From Strongyloides papillosus (taxonomy: Eukaryota > Nematoda > Chromadorea > Rhabditida > Strongyloididae): 64,000 nucleotides of DNA. Numbering within the stretch: the first letter of the stretch is position 1; each line of letters begins with the position of its first letter. The translations under genes were made by a program, and so were the position numbers. This document shows positions 25,101 through 37,437 of the stretch, in pieces. The stretch covers positions 1,488,001-1,552,000 of the forward strand of contig SRSI01000028.1 of NCBI GenBank assembly GCA_005656395.1, read 5' to 3'. Under the pieces are notes generated by a model. It made no database searches, was not told the origin of the DNA, and worked only from the letters and a program-made list of their open reading frames with translations.

Positions 25101-27006
25101 TATTGATATTCATACAGAATTTTGTTCCTCTACATCTGTCGATGACTTTTTAATTGGTTCAAAAGCTGCTATCGCTGGAGGAACAACAACCATTATTGAT
25201 GTAGCCACTCCAAGAAATGAAAGCGAAAGCCTTTTAAGTGCTTTTGAGAGAGCTAAAAGCCTCATTAGTGGAAAATGTCAATGTAATGCTGCATTAAGTG
25301 TTATGATCTTAACATGGAATAGTGTTATCCAAAGAGAGATGGAATGTCTTGTAAAGGAGAAGGGTGTTAATAATTTTATTCTTAACATCTCATCATGTGC
25401 AGATGATCAACTATTTGAGATAATGGAACACTCCAAAAAATTAGGTGCCCTTTTAAGAGTATCACCAGAGAACAATTCTATTATCAAGATACTTGAAAGG
25501 AAGATGCTTAATTTAGGAGTTACAGGACCAGAAGGTTATTGTCAATCAAGACCTATTCAGGTATGTTATTTAAATTTGTTATATTATGAAATTTGAGAAA
25601 TTTAATATTATGAAAAGACTTTCCTTATACTTGCAATATACCACTTCGTTTCTTATTTAATATTCTTAAAAAGACTATCAAATATCTATTTATCCTTGCA
25701 TTACCAATTACCACCCTTCTCAAATAAACTTTAGACGTAAGAGAAGTTTTATGATTAAGAGATATAACTATCTTTAAAAATTTTTAAAAGGGGAAATAAA
25801 AATCATTAACTATGTATTACAAAAATATGTTTATTAAGATAAAAGACTATATAACTAGCAAAGAATATTTTATTCTCGTTTTGTGTGCAAAATGAGATTG
25901 ATAAAAGAGGGATATATAAGAAAGTTTCATTTAAGATTACATAAAATATTAATTTTTTTTAGCTTGAGACAGAACGAATTACAAACTTAGGGACACTCTC
26001 ACAATTATCCAATTGTCCAATATCAATTGTTTCGTTAACATCATCAGAAGGATGTCAGGCACTTCAAACATCTAATATAAATGGTGGTCTATTGACTGCT
26101 GAAATACCAATTGTTGCTTTAACACAAAATGGTGATATCTACTATGATAAAAATCTTGCTGTAGCTTCAACATTCATCATTAGAAATCCATTGCGTCCTG
26201 GTAGACAACATGCTAATAGCTTACTAAATACTTTGTCATCATTGCCATTGGCTATATGTGTATCTGATCATAAAGCAACAAAGAATTATGATAGATTGAA
26301 GGTTTCTGACTTTACAAGGATGACTTATGGTATCCCAGCTGTTGAAGAAAGATTACCAGTATTATGGGAAAAAGGTGTTTGTTCTGGTGTTATAAATTAT
26401 ATGAGATTTGTTGCTGTAACAAGTACCAATGCAGCAAAAGCTTTTAATTTATATCCTAGAAAAGGCCGTATTGAGGTTGGAGCTGACGCTGATATAACTA
26501 TTCTTGACACAACAATAAAAAGACAATTGACAGTAAAAAATCAGATGTCATCAGCTGATTTTAACGCTTTTGAACAAATGAATGTTCATTGTCAAGTTGT
26601 TGTGACAATTTGTGGTGGCAATATTTTATATCAAGATGGTAAATTATTAAACAATGGAAATACAAAACAAAATGATATGTATTTACCATTACTACCAAAC
26701 ACCCCACATCTTTTTTCTCAGGTTCAACAAAGAGAAAGAATGGCTGGAAGAGTAGAGAAAGTTGAAAGAGATGAAGGCGATTCAAGAAAAAGTTCTATCT
26801 CCTCAACTGGTGGTGTCACACCAAATGTCAGAGGACAGAAAATTAATCCAGCATTCCAGACAACATTTGACACCAAACCTATTTCGGGTTCTGGTGTTAG
26901 AAATCAGTTTGAATCTACATTAAACCAACCATTGCCACCCAATTCCAGTAGATCAGGAACAAAAGTCAAAAATCCGCCTGGAGGAAGGAGTACAGGATTT
27001 TGGTAA
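22169..27006 (+). CDS. unc-33: UNC-33/CRMP, long form with large N-terminal extension
   Basis: A dihydropyrimidinase-related protein of the CRMP family, which organises microtubules and polarity in neurons. Exons 22169-23997, 24105-24687, 24889-25560 and 25963-27006, with introns of 107, 201 and 402 nt, all join in phase and give about 1375 aa. The first roughly 800 residues are disordered, rich in Asn, Ser and Lys, with many SP/TP sites at about 300-470. The amidohydrolase-like domain begins at about 810. The metal site is degraded: GIDIHTEF (about 869-876 plus offset, His near 879) lacks the second His of HxH, so it is not an enzyme. VTSTNAAKAFNLYPRKGRI and ITNLGTLSQLSNCP are CRMP-like. The ATG at 24898 could start a short isoform, as C. 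elegans unc-33 is known to make L, M and S forms. An AG acceptor lies just before 22169. Confidence 0.85.
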
Positions 27007-28665
27007 ATGGGAAAATGTAAAGCGCAAATTATATTGGAAAGAAAAATGGTTATAAAATATTTATTTATTTAACAATAAAATTAATACTATTGCTTCTAAC
27101 ACCCCTTTAAAAAAACTAAAGAAAAATTCCGAATTTTTTTATAAGCCAAAACAACCATTATATGCTACACTTTTGCTATCTATTCACTTGCACAACATTA
27201 TCAAAAATAAAAAAAAATTATTATGGCCGTAATGGAGAAGTCATTTTCAATCCAATATAATTATTACTTAAAAAGATTTGTTTTATTTTTTATTATAAGA
27301 CTTAACTTTTTATATAATTTATGTTAACAGCTTACAAAAGTACAAAATAAAATTTGTTATTGTTGCGTTAATAAAGCATTTTTTACTATACTTTTTAAAA
27401 ACCTATTTATGCATATATAAAGATACATACCATCTTTTAATTATCATTTGAGAATGTTTAGTTTATATAAATATTATACATAATCAACTAAATAGATTTG
27501 ACAGGAAAAATTAATTCTTAATATTTTAATTATATTCTAATCAAATCTAGATGAAAAGTAATTAAATTAGGAGTATAATGAATACTGGTCAAAATTCAGT
27601 TATTAGGTGAACGTTATCTGTTGTCAGATATGGAGTTCTTCTTCATTAATTATATTTTTCAAGTATATATCATCATATTATCATCGATTAAATGCTATAA
27701 GGTGTATAATGGAATACAGAACCTTAATAACACATATGACACGGAATCTGTTTTTAAGGGCCTTCAGACTCTAAGAAGTGTTAATTTTTTCTAAATAAAA
27801 TCAGCAAACTTTCAATATGTTAACAAAAGTATGACAATTATAATATTTTTATTTAAAAAAAATTTTTTTTACAAATTTCTGAAAGTTTTATTTTTTTTGC
27901 TTAAAGTAGGCGTTTATTTTTGAATAATATTATGAAAAACCTTGGTCATTTTTATGTTAATTTTAAGAAATAAAATTTTACTTTTATAGTATTAATAAAT
28001 TCACGGAAGAATACGAATGCAAATAATATTTTCTTTATATTTAAAGAACAATGTTATAAGCATCATTAATGTATTGGGAGAAAACATTTATATTTTTTTA
28101 TTAAAATAGTAAGATTTTATTTTTTTAAATAAGGAAGTTTTATTAGGAACATTTGAATGTCAAAGTATGACATTATTTTTAAAATAAAGAAATATAATTT
28201 GCTTCTTATAAAATTAGCCTGTATCATGTAGATGTTCAGCATATTGCTAAATTGATTTTAATTGTATTGAATTATATTATTTCTTTTTTATTTTTTATTA
28301 ATACAAACATTTGATGAGAGACATCAATTGCTGTATTTGGCTATCCTAATCGACTAAAAAAGTTTCATCAATTATTGGCTAAAAAATGATAACACAAAAA
28401 AGATAGTTATGTTAAAAGCACACTATTTTCTTCCCCATTAGGCAGTAAACATCTTTTTACACATAAAATATTTCAATAATATATAAAACGTTACATTAAT
28501 ATTACCGAAATAAAAGAAATACCCATATTATTTTTATAATTGTAGTCTAGAAAGTAGGCAGATAAAACAATATTAAAAAAGCTGTTAATATAAAGACAAA
28601 AAGCACACATGTTATAGGTTTCTTTAAATATACAAAAATTATAAAAAAAATAAATAAATTTTAAG
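27007..28665. other. Intergenic with one small candidate ORF
   Basis: Downstream of the UNC-33-like gene and downstream of the channel gene. Apart from the 54-codon frame at 27630-27794 the tract is A+T-rich. The 71-codon minus-strand frame at 28491-28706 overlaps the end of the channel in another frame and is not called. Confidence 0.45.
27630..27794 (+). CDS. Candidate small secreted protein, 54 aa
   Basis: An uninterrupted frame from ATG 27630 to TAA 27792-27794. The first 22 residues (MEFFFINYIF then QVYIIILSS) are hydrophobic and could be a signal peptide. The remaining 32 residues are polar and contain one NNT sequon. The local base composition is less A+T-rich than its flanks, which supports coding. 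There is no dibasic cleavage site and no known motif. It could also be one exon of a larger gene. No function is proposed. Confidence 0.35.
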   Translation: MEFFFINYIFQVYIIILSSIKCYKVYNGIQNLNNTYDTESVFKGLQTLRSVNFF

Positions 28666-30069
28666 TTACCCGAGAAAAAAGAACCAATACCAAATGTTAA
28701 AGGCAAGGAAACTTGATGGAAACATTATAGCACTGACAAAGTCAACCTGCCCAGCAGTAATGTAATATTGCCGTAGAGAAGGAAAAAGCCATGTCAAATT
28801 TATGCGAATTCTTTCCTTTTTCGGTCCACCGGATAAAAATCCCACCAAAGCCAGTTCAATAAGACTTAGAAATATGAAGGCCATACATATTAAAATCATT
28901 ACGTCAATTGCTTTGACATCTGACGTCTTTGGTAAATTTGAGATAACAGACCCAAATTGAAAAGTTAAAGCTAATAAGGCATTTACCCCAACTGTTGTCC
29001 TTGGAGCCACATTTTCGGGACCTAAATAAAAAGAGATCCAGGAAATGAATACAGAGATATATGCCGGTACATAAACTTGGAGTATATAAAATCCATAAAG
29101 TCTTTGAAAGGTAAATGTTGCAATTAGCTCATTCCAAACACCAGGAGGGTATAATCTTCTAACGGTTGTTGTGTAATTATCAATTAAAATATAATCTGGC
29201 AGTTTAACTTCTTTTAAAATTAATATTGGCTTTGCCGTCCATGTCATTTCGACTTCAGCAAGGTTATGGTTAAAACTTTCGTAAAAAAGGCTACATTTTT
29301 GTGTATCAATGGGAAAGGATTTTAGCATGTTGGAGCACGGCCCAATTAACTTAATTCTATAGTTATACCATACATTTCCATTATCATAGATTTGCAGGAA
29401 GATATTTTTAACAGGACTTGAGTGAATTTTTGCGTCCTTTGAATTAATAAAACATCCTTGTGGCTTCCAAATCTGTTCTATTACTTTTGGGCCATCAACA
29501 GACATATTTGATTTACATGGTGATAAATGAGAAAAGACTAATGAAGGATCATTCCACATTTCTGTGACATATAAATCAACCTCAAATTCAGATGTAATTT
29601 CAATTATCTTTGAAACTTCCTGAATCCATATCTCAACTTCTACTTTAACATGACCATTACCTGGAATTTGTAGATAGTTGTAGTCTTTTAGAAGCCATCC
29701 AAGGATGACAGCATCATCATTACAACCTGGTATTGTTGATTCATTAGAAATAATGTACCTTTTATCACGGGATAAACCTTTAGAATGTTCTCCAAAATCA
29801 TTATTAGTTTCTTTAGAAAAGAAACTATCTTTCCCCGTGAATTCAGGAAGGAGTTCGTTTAATGTTCTGTTAAAAAATTTAATAGTATTAGAAAAAGAGA
29901 TAGATATAGTAAAAACGTACTTATGATCATATTCTATTCCATATCTAGTTATGTACCCGGTATTTACAGTTGCAGTAAGGTTAATTATTACGATAAAAAT
30001 TATTAGCAATAATTTATTTTTAATTTCATATTGATTCAATATTTTTAATTTATCAATAATAAAAATCAT
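28666..30069 (-). CDS. Cys-loop ligand-gated ion channel subunit
   Basis: A pentameric neurotransmitter-gated channel subunit. The open frame 30069-28666 contains a hidden 54 nt intron, 29920-29867 (GTACGT donor, TTTTTTAACAG acceptor); removing it gives about 449 aa. The N terminus holds a signal-like hydrophobic stretch (about 18-36). The Cys loop is canonical, [15 protein letters not shown], with 13 residues between the cysteines. TM1 is [21 protein letters not shown]2 contains [16 protein letters not shown], followed by SDVKAIDV in the TM2-TM3 loop, as in nematode GGR/LGC anion or amine-gated subunits. The segment before TM2 reads VAPRTT, so the PAR motif of anion channels is rearranged to APR. 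TM4 is followed almost at once by the stop, giving a very short C terminus. Ligand and ion selectivity are not decided. Confidence 0.88.
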   Translation of the reverse strand: MIFIIDKLKILNQYEIKNKLLLIIFIVIINLTATVNTGYITRYGIEYDHKYVFTISISFSNTIKFFNRTLNELLPEFTGKDSFFSKETNNDFGEHSKGLSRDKRYIISNESTIPGCNDDAVILGWLLKDYNYLQIPGNGHVKVEVEIWIQEVSKIIEITSEFEVDLYVTEMWNDPSLVFSHLSPCKSNMSVDGPKVIEQIWKPQGCFINSKDAKIHSSPVKNIFLQIYDNGNVWYNYRIKLIGPCSNMLKSFPIDTQKCSLFYESFNHNLAEVEMTWTAKPILILKEVKLPDYILIDNYTTTVRRLYPPGVWNELIATFTFQRLYGFYILQVYVPAYISVFISWISFYLGPENVAPRTTVGVNALLALTFQFGSVISNLPKTSDVKAIDVMILICMAFIFLSLIELALVGFLSGGPKKERIRINLTWLFPSLRQYYITAGQVDFVSAIMFPSSFLAFNIWYWFFFLG

Positions 30070-31574
30070 TCTTATTAAGATAAAGGATTACTTTTTCTTT
30101 TATAAAAAATTCGTTTTATACAGAATAGTAACCAAAATGCAGTTTGTGAATAAAAGAATTTTCTTTAATTATTTTGTAGAATTAAATATTAAATTTAAGA
30201 AAGAAAGCATTCAAATTTGAAAGGGAAAAAATTTTCTTATAAATAGGCATATACAGCCTTACTATGTTATATCACCACCAATACTTACTATATTTTAGAG
30301 AAAATGCTTATTTTCTCATCTTCCTTATATACATATAAATATCCACATAAAGATGTGGTATGTTTCTGGCTGACTTTATTTTCTATTCACTTTTAACAAC
30401 CAAATTATATAGTTATATTTTTAGCCAAAAATCTTGTAATATGTTATTTAACTGATACAAAGATATATTTTATTTTAGATAAAAGATAACAATTTAAAAT
30501 ATTAATTTTCGGTAACATTTTTACAATACAACAGAAAGAATATATAATATATGCATATTTCGATGAAATTTTCTCTCTTTTTAAAATATAAAACTGCAAC
30601 ATTTTTTGTTGATAAAATATTTATTATAAATCACTTCAACAAGTAAAATGATAAGAATAAAAAAAAAGTTGCAAATAATTATTAATTTTAGTGTACTTCC
30701 TTTAATAATTGCATATAAACTAGTGTAAACATCATTATGACAAATTTGTCACAAATATGAAGAAACTAATAACCATCACAATAACAAAATAATTAAATAT
30801 TTTTGTATTTTATTATAAACTCTATTATAGTAATTGTTTCATAACATGATAAGCTTTTGATTTTTCCACCTTAACATTTTGAATGAAATTAATATTAAAG
30901 AAATTTAATATATCTTAGGTTAATTTTATGATAAGAAATTAAAACATAACATTGATAAATGCGAAATGATATTGCTGATTACTACAATGTCGTGCTAAAT
31001 TGGAGAATAATTTTTGAGATTTATATATAATGACATCAAAGAAAAAAACCATTTTATCATTAACATTTTAAACATCAAAAGTATTACAAAATGCGAGAAT
31101 TTTTTTTGTAGTCTTGTATAAAAAACTTTTTTTGCTCCACAAATTTCTTAAATGTTTACCTTTCATTATTTTTTTAAATTTAATAATTATATATATAGTC
31201 AGCTTGTGAATTTTAATTAATGAACTCTAAATTATATAACTCGTTTATTACTATTAATGTGTATACAAAAACGTTTTGTTTTACAAGAGCTTGTTATCTT
31301 ATTATTTTGCTATATAACATTCATATTATAACATTTTTTTATTCACATATAAAGCATCCATTTATTTTGTGATATATTATATGCCTATTTTTTAAAATAT
31401 TCTTCTATTTTTGTATGATCATAATATATAATAATAGCTTTTGATATTTATTATTTGTATATATATAATTATTTATTGTAATGCTCTATTCAATCCCCCC
31501 TTTTAATGTGCCTTTGAAGAAAATTTTATAATTATTACTTATTTTGAGTAGTTATATTTATAGAATTAATAGAT
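30070..31574. other. Shared upstream region of two divergent genes
   Basis: A+T-rich spacer between the channel gene (minus) and the two-exon hypothetical gene (plus). Promoters of both must lie here, but no recognisable element was found. Confidence 0.45.
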
Positions 31575-32158
31575 ATGGCACCAAATAACAGTATCTATAT
31601 TACTAGTCGTCCTCAGAGAAATAAACTCATGTTGCGCATTGCCAAATGCTTTTATTTTGCCGACTTAATTAGGACACAAATAATTTTAAATAAAACTGTT
31701 GACGAGGATCAAAGAAAAATTTATACATATTGTATATTAAAATTTCCAAAACTTTTAACAATTCTAAACAATGAATTTTCTAAGAATAATCTTAAAAATC
31801 ATAACATGACAAAAGTAACTTTTACAGAATTAGATAAATTAATGAAAGAGCATGAATCTGAAATTGAAGATTACTTCAATAAAGGTTTGTTTTATTGCTT
31901 TCGTTAATAGCAATTGTTTTTTGGTGTTTAATATAAATTATTTTAGGAAACAGAAATAATAATTTATTACTTGGTTTCATTAACCAACGCCCTATTTATG
32001 AGTTGTTAATTGAATTAAAGTGGGAAACAATTAGATTCATTAAATATCATAGGGAGAACCTGCATACCTGGATTATTGACGGTATTAATGATGATATGAA
32101 AAATTACCCACTACAATCAACATCACAAAGCCATGCTGCATCAATGAAATTTATTTAA
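31575..32158 (+). CDS. Hypothetical protein, two exons
   Basis: Exons 31575-31884 and 31947-32158 join in phase 1 (G|GA = Gly) across a 62 nt intron with a GTTTGT donor and TTTTAG acceptor, giving about 173 aa. It is a soluble, helix-rich, Lys/Asn-rich protein without signal peptide, membrane segment or conserved cysteines. Segments such as ELDKLMKEHESEIEDYF and ELLIELKWETIRFIKYH look amphipathic helical. No family is recognised. The splice and phase agreement and the codon use make it a likely real gene; function unknown. Confidence 0.65.
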
Positions 32159-34522
32159 AAACAAAAATACTTTGATTTTTAATCATTAAGAAATTCTTTT
32201 AAGTGTGTTTTAATTGCTTGATAAGACTTTATTAATTAATTGAAACGTTTATTAGTTACTATCTAATTATTTATAATAATTATTTTGATAGATAAATAGA
32301 GTTTTTCTTAAATAGATAATGATTTTTTTCTTATTATATAGTTAATAAATAATTAGTTATGGATTTTTAATTTTTTTTTTATTGTCAAAACATTTACTCA
32401 TAAAAATATAGCATTATTTGTTTATAACATAGAGGGTGGAATAAGAAATTCGAAATTTACAGTGAATTTTCGGTGGAAGAAAAAATACATAATAATTACT
32501 GATTTTAATATTATTGTGTAAATCAAATGATTAATTATTTGTATTGATTTGAATGTTTACATTATAATTTTATTTATTAAAATGTTTACGTCTTTAATGA
32601 TAAAATGAACATTATAACAATATTATTAAAAACATTTATACCAAGATTTTATGAAAACTTAAAATATCAATTTGCAAATATTTGAAAGATAAATGTTCCA
32701 AAAAATGTTGCTTATTTAATTTTTATATTTATATTATATATTTATAAAACCATGTGTTAGTAATAAATAGGTGTTTAAATTTTTTTTTATAATTGTAACT
32801 CTTTACTTTATTGTGTTTTGAATTTTACGAAGCCTTGGTTGTTATCATCGTATTAAAAATAAAGTTTTTATCTTTGATAATGTTATCGTTTCACTAAAAA
32901 TTATCAACACGTATTAAAGTTTTAATTGTAACCATAATAGAAAAAATATTTCTTGATTCGTAATCATAGATTAAAATTTTACTACTCATAAAATTTTAAT
33001 TTTATGACGTAAGTTGATTTTGTAACAATATATTTTAAATCACCTATATCATTTCTCGTATTTGTCATTGATTTTAAAAATAATGACGATACTATCAACA
33101 ATAAATAACTTGCTAATTCTATATTAGAAGAAATTTATGATAGATTTTTAGTATTAGGCCTTAACCCTAATAAAAATGATATAACTACTTTATCAAAATA
33201 AAGTGTGGTAAATAATTGACGTCTTTTGTGTTCTAAGAAAAAGAGATTTCTAATTAAAATTTAAAAATATTGAGAAAGTACAGTAATAAAATTAAATTTA
33301 TTTATTTATAATTGTTAACGATGCTTTAAATTGTTACAATGTTGAAGAAAATATTTATTTTAAGATTTATAGAAAATAAATAATATCAATTATAGTAGTA
33401 TTTTTGCTTCCTTTAATTATTATCATATTTATTTACCAGTATAATTGTTATATCATAATTCTATACTATTACTTATTTTTATTATTATTTTTTTAATATT
33501 TCATAAAAGTTAAATTGATCAAGTTTCTATATAACGAATGTGATGGCAATTTTAGGTTTTTTTTTTATAAATAATAATATACTAAAAATAAATATTTTAC
33601 ATACTTTTAATAATTAAAAGGTTTTTTTTTTATAAATAATAATATACTAAAAATAAATATTTTACATACTTTTAATAATTAAAAGGTTTGTAATTTTAGG
33701 ATACAAATATTTTGAAAATCCAAATTATTAACATAAACATGAAATTTCTAAGATTATATTTGTCAAAACAGAATGTAATATTTGTAAAGAAAATTTATTT
33801 ATTAATCAATCAATCATGTTAAGTATTCTCTAACTTTAAGTAAAACTCATTCAAAAAACACTAATAAACACTCTTTTAATTATTAGTACAAAAATATCTA
33901 AGTTAAAATAACTTTTGCGTTATTATTTGTTATAATAAAATATTAGATTTTTTATCACTGTTTATTGTCAAAAAAACGACTTGATAACCGATAAATTATT
34001 TTCACTAATCAGTTTTCTGACGGATAAATGATTACTGATACATACTATGATTGATAATAGATAAATACCCATATCCGATAATATCACAAAAAAATATAAA
34101 GATTAAATAAAAGTTACATTACTTCAAATGTCAAACATATGTATTTTTGTAAAAAGACGAACAAATTTATACAACAACTAATGCTTTCTGTCTTTTGAAA
34201 CATCTTTGTTATCACTTGATATTTCTAAAATTTGAATAAAATTCGATTTTTTTAGCAGGTGGAACATATAGGATTTCATCTTGATTTGTGAAATGCATGT
34301 TATTGAACAATATAAATTAGACCAATTTATTAAGAAAACAGAACATTTTTATAATAATATAATATTCAAAGAATTTAATAATTTAAATAATAAATATTGA
34401 TATTTAAATAATAAATGTTTTAAACAATATTTTTAAATATAACAGTTAATAATAAAAATTTGAAAGTTCTATAGTAATTTATAATTTTACATTTCTAATA
34501 CAATAACCTCAATTTTATCATA
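32159..34522. other. Long A+T-rich intergenic region with a tandem duplication
   Basis: No gene could be supported. It includes the exact 65 bp tandem duplication at 33555-33684. Confidence 0.45.
33555..33684. repeat. Two exact tandem copies of a 65 bp unit
   Basis: Each copy starts with GG and ten T residues, then ATAAATAATAATATACTAAA, and ends TTTTAATAATTAAAA. The copies at 33555-33619 and 33620-33684 are identical, so the duplication is recent or an assembly artefact. Confidence 0.92.
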
Positions 34523-34909
34523 TCACTTGTAATGTTTTGTATATCTTTGTGAAATAACAGTCATATCTACTAGAAATTTTTTAGGTATGATTGGTAGCAG
34601 CTCATTCACTGCATAAGTTAATCTAAAAAGTTCGTAACACATATATGGATTTTTATAACTCTACGAAAGAATTCAAATTAATAAAAAAATGACTACGTTT
34701 TTTTTAATACGATGCATATATTTAAAATCAAATTATGTGTTAAATAATATTGAAGTAAAATATAAACTTATTTGTATATATACCGACTTAAAGGATGAAG
34801 ATTTGTCATTAAAATTTATTCTATGATAATTGTAACTTTGTGTTACAAAAGCTAGTAACAATAAAACAAAACAGTTTTCTAACCAGTATTTGTAATAAAA
34901 CAACTTTTT
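34523..34909 (-). CDS. Candidate small secreted protein, start not found
   Basis: Two coding-like exons lie directly downstream of the esterase-like gene on the same strand. The first is open from 34909 to 34784 and encodes a hydrophobic, signal-like segment (ENCFVLLLLAFVTQS) followed by polar sequence. The second, 34660-34523, encodes 45 residues (including YMCYELFRLTYAVNELLPII) and ends in TGA. The intron, 34783-34661, has GTATAT and TTTCGTAG ends and joins in phase 0. No in-frame ATG exists before the hydrophobic segment, so an upstream exon, a frame error or decay must be assumed. It could also be a relic of a larger gene. No family is recognised. Confidence 0.35.
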
Positions 34910-34935
34910 TTAGTATTCATTAATTTTTTGAGTCA

Positions 34936-36681
34936 TTAAAATGGACTTTTTACTATCTTATAATGGCGTTTTATAAATTTAATCATTTTGCATTTTCTAG
35001 TATTAACAACAACATTCCTGAATCGGTCTTTTTCCTTTAGTACGTGTATAATATGTGCTGCAACCATTTTCCTACGTTTGAATTGACGCCAACTTTTGAA
35101 TAATCTACCTTCCTTGACGAATTTCCCTAGAGTTTTCATAACTTGAGTTGAAAATTTTAGTTCATTTGAAATTTTTTTACCATACTTTTTAGGGTTCAAA
35201 AATGGATGACCAAATATATAATGAGTTTGGTAATCGTTCGTTACTCCCATCCAACTGCTCCATGCATTTAGTACTGACGTCTTTCCCATAACATAGAAAT
35301 ATTTGTTTGCAGCATATTTGCTAATTTTTTTTGCAAATTCAACATAATCACAATCGAAAAGAAAATCAGCATATATTCTTGATGCTTTATGTCTAAAAGA
35401 TTGCCTTTTTCTTTCTCCATACAATTTCATTATCTTTCTGATTGCGATATATCTTAGACGAAGACTTTGAACAAGTAATTTAATTGAATGTATATATTGA
35501 AATTTATTCATTAGACATTGATTAACTAAAGATTCAGGATTTTTTTTTGGATCAAAGCTACATCCGTATCTTTTACATGACATAAATTTATGCATGTATA
35601 TCGTAGCCTCATCAGTTGTTTTACCAATTAAAATATCAAAATTTTTCTTCATTTGTCCCTGATCTAGTAGTTTTGTGAGAGAGTTTTTGAAAAAGAAACC
35701 ATCATTATCCATTGGTAAAAATGGATAAACAATTGGGAGTTGTTCTGAATTTTTAATTGTTCCTGCCATTCTAATAAGTTTGGAAACATCGGCAGTCTGC
35801 ATACATTTAATTTCCACATCTTCATTTTTATGGCTACAATTCATTTTATCCATCAATTTCCTGAAATTGCTATCTAAAACATGTGATTTTTCAAGAGCCC
35901 AACTATTTAAAATTGTTCCAGAAACAGCAACAATTTTCGAAAAGTATTTTCCGCTACCGTAAGAAAATAAATGGGCTGTCACCGAAGATGCACCTTGATT
36001 ATCTCCCATAATTGTTATCATAGACTTTTTGCCACCAAACTTCTCAATGTTCTGGTAAATCCATTCTAATCCTAATTGTTGATCTAGAAGTCCCATGTTA
36101 CCTGGTATGATATGTCCATGTTTATAAAAAGCAAAACCAAGTACCCCGAGTCGATAGTTTAGGTTAATTACAATAGAACCTGTCATTGAAGCTAAAGCAC
36201 TTCCTTCATATTGAGGAAGAGATGGAGAACCCTTATAATATCCTTTTCCAAAGATGAATACAATCACCGCACCCGTTTTATTTTTTGGAACCCACATGTT
36301 CAATTGAAGACAATCTTCAGACATATTTAAGGATTTGGGTTGCCATTCATCGATACCAACAAAACCATTTGATTCTCTCTCGAAATAACATGTTTTTGCA
36401 GGAGTTGAAGCTTTAAAGCATCCTTTTCCGTAACCATCTTTAGCAACTGGCCTTGGTGCTTTAAATCTATATTTTCCTACGGGTGGGGTAGCAAATGGAA
36501 TTCCGAGAAATTCAACAACATTACGGAATTTACTCTAAAAAATATCAACAAAATAAAAAAATGTTTTTACCGAAGATTTTCCTTCAAAACAAGCATTTTT
36601 CGTATATACCCTTAGTTTTTCCAAGAAGCAAAGTTGGAACAGTGAAAATAGTAATAATAAAATGTAATAATTGGCAATCAT
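34936..36681 (-). CDS. Acetylcholinesterase-like (type-B carboxylesterase) pseudoenzyme
   Basis: A secreted alpha/beta-hydrolase-fold protein related to acetylcholinesterase, a family known to be expanded in Strongyloides. Exons 36681-36571 and 36534-34936 join in phase 0 across a 36 nt intron, giving about 569 aa. Residues 1 to about 19 form a signal peptide. FLGIPFATPPVGKYRF and SEDCLQLNMWVP are the family's N-terminal blocks. The nucleophile elbow, normally GESAG, reads GDNQG, so the catalytic Ser is Asn (about residue 216). The catalytic His block reads GVTNDYQ, so His is Asn too. The Glu of TTDEA is kept. With Ser and His both gone the protein should not hydrolyse esters. A binding or decoy role is inference. 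The C terminus is basic, lacks a tetramerisation or GPI signal, and ends KRHYKIVKSPF. Confidence 0.85.
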
Positions 36682-37435
36682 GTATAACTAATAAATTATT
36701 CAAATAAATTATAAAATTTGTTACCTATATATTGATAATATAACAAAAATCAAAAATTATATTTATAAAAATCAACTTTATAGTTGACAAATAATGTAAA
36801 TAAAAAAGTAACAAATTACTTTAAAGACATATTCAATTTTGTTATTTCTATTTTTTAATTTAACTTTAAAGTCACAGAACTTTTACAATACTAATAGATG
36901 GAAATTGATCAACAAATAATTGAATGTGCCTTTTAAACAGTTATACTTTTAAGTAGTTAATTAATTTTACTTTATGCTGTAACATATATAATGATCTAAA
37001 AAATAAACTTAATTTATATAACTTTTTTTAATACGAAACTTATTATTAAATTTATTCTACTTTAATTGTTTTTTGAAACAATATTAACACGGATGTTTGG
37101 ACATTATTTTTTGTTTAAAATTATCGAAAGATTAAAAAAATACATCAAAAATAAAGTTTCATCTATAAAATAATTTTTTTTTGCAAAGTACTTTTAGTGT
37201 GTAATTATATAAATTTTGACTAAAAAAATAATACATGTACAAAAATCAGCTGGAAAAAGGACAAAAATAAAAAAAAAATATTTTTTTATATTGATCCATG
37301 AGCATGTACCTAATTGGATGAAATAACTATTATTTTGTGGTAATTTAGCTATACTTCAGTTTATTTATACATTTTATCAAATTTTTGTACGTTATTAACA
37401 TGTTTTAATTTATCATTCTTTTACCAAAATATTAT
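36682..37435. other. Intergenic, upstream of the esterase-like gene
   Basis: A+T-rich, no supported gene. Ends at the TA flank of the mariner remnant. Confidence 0.45.
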
Positions 37436-37437
37436 TA

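Noticed and set aside
36571..36681. Another frame in the first esterase exon reads LLLGKTKGIYEKCLF, which looks like the family's GxxxG start, hinting at a frameshift
   Set aside because: The frame used in the model is open from the ATG, gives a clean signal peptide and joins exon 2 in phase, so no frameshift is needed.
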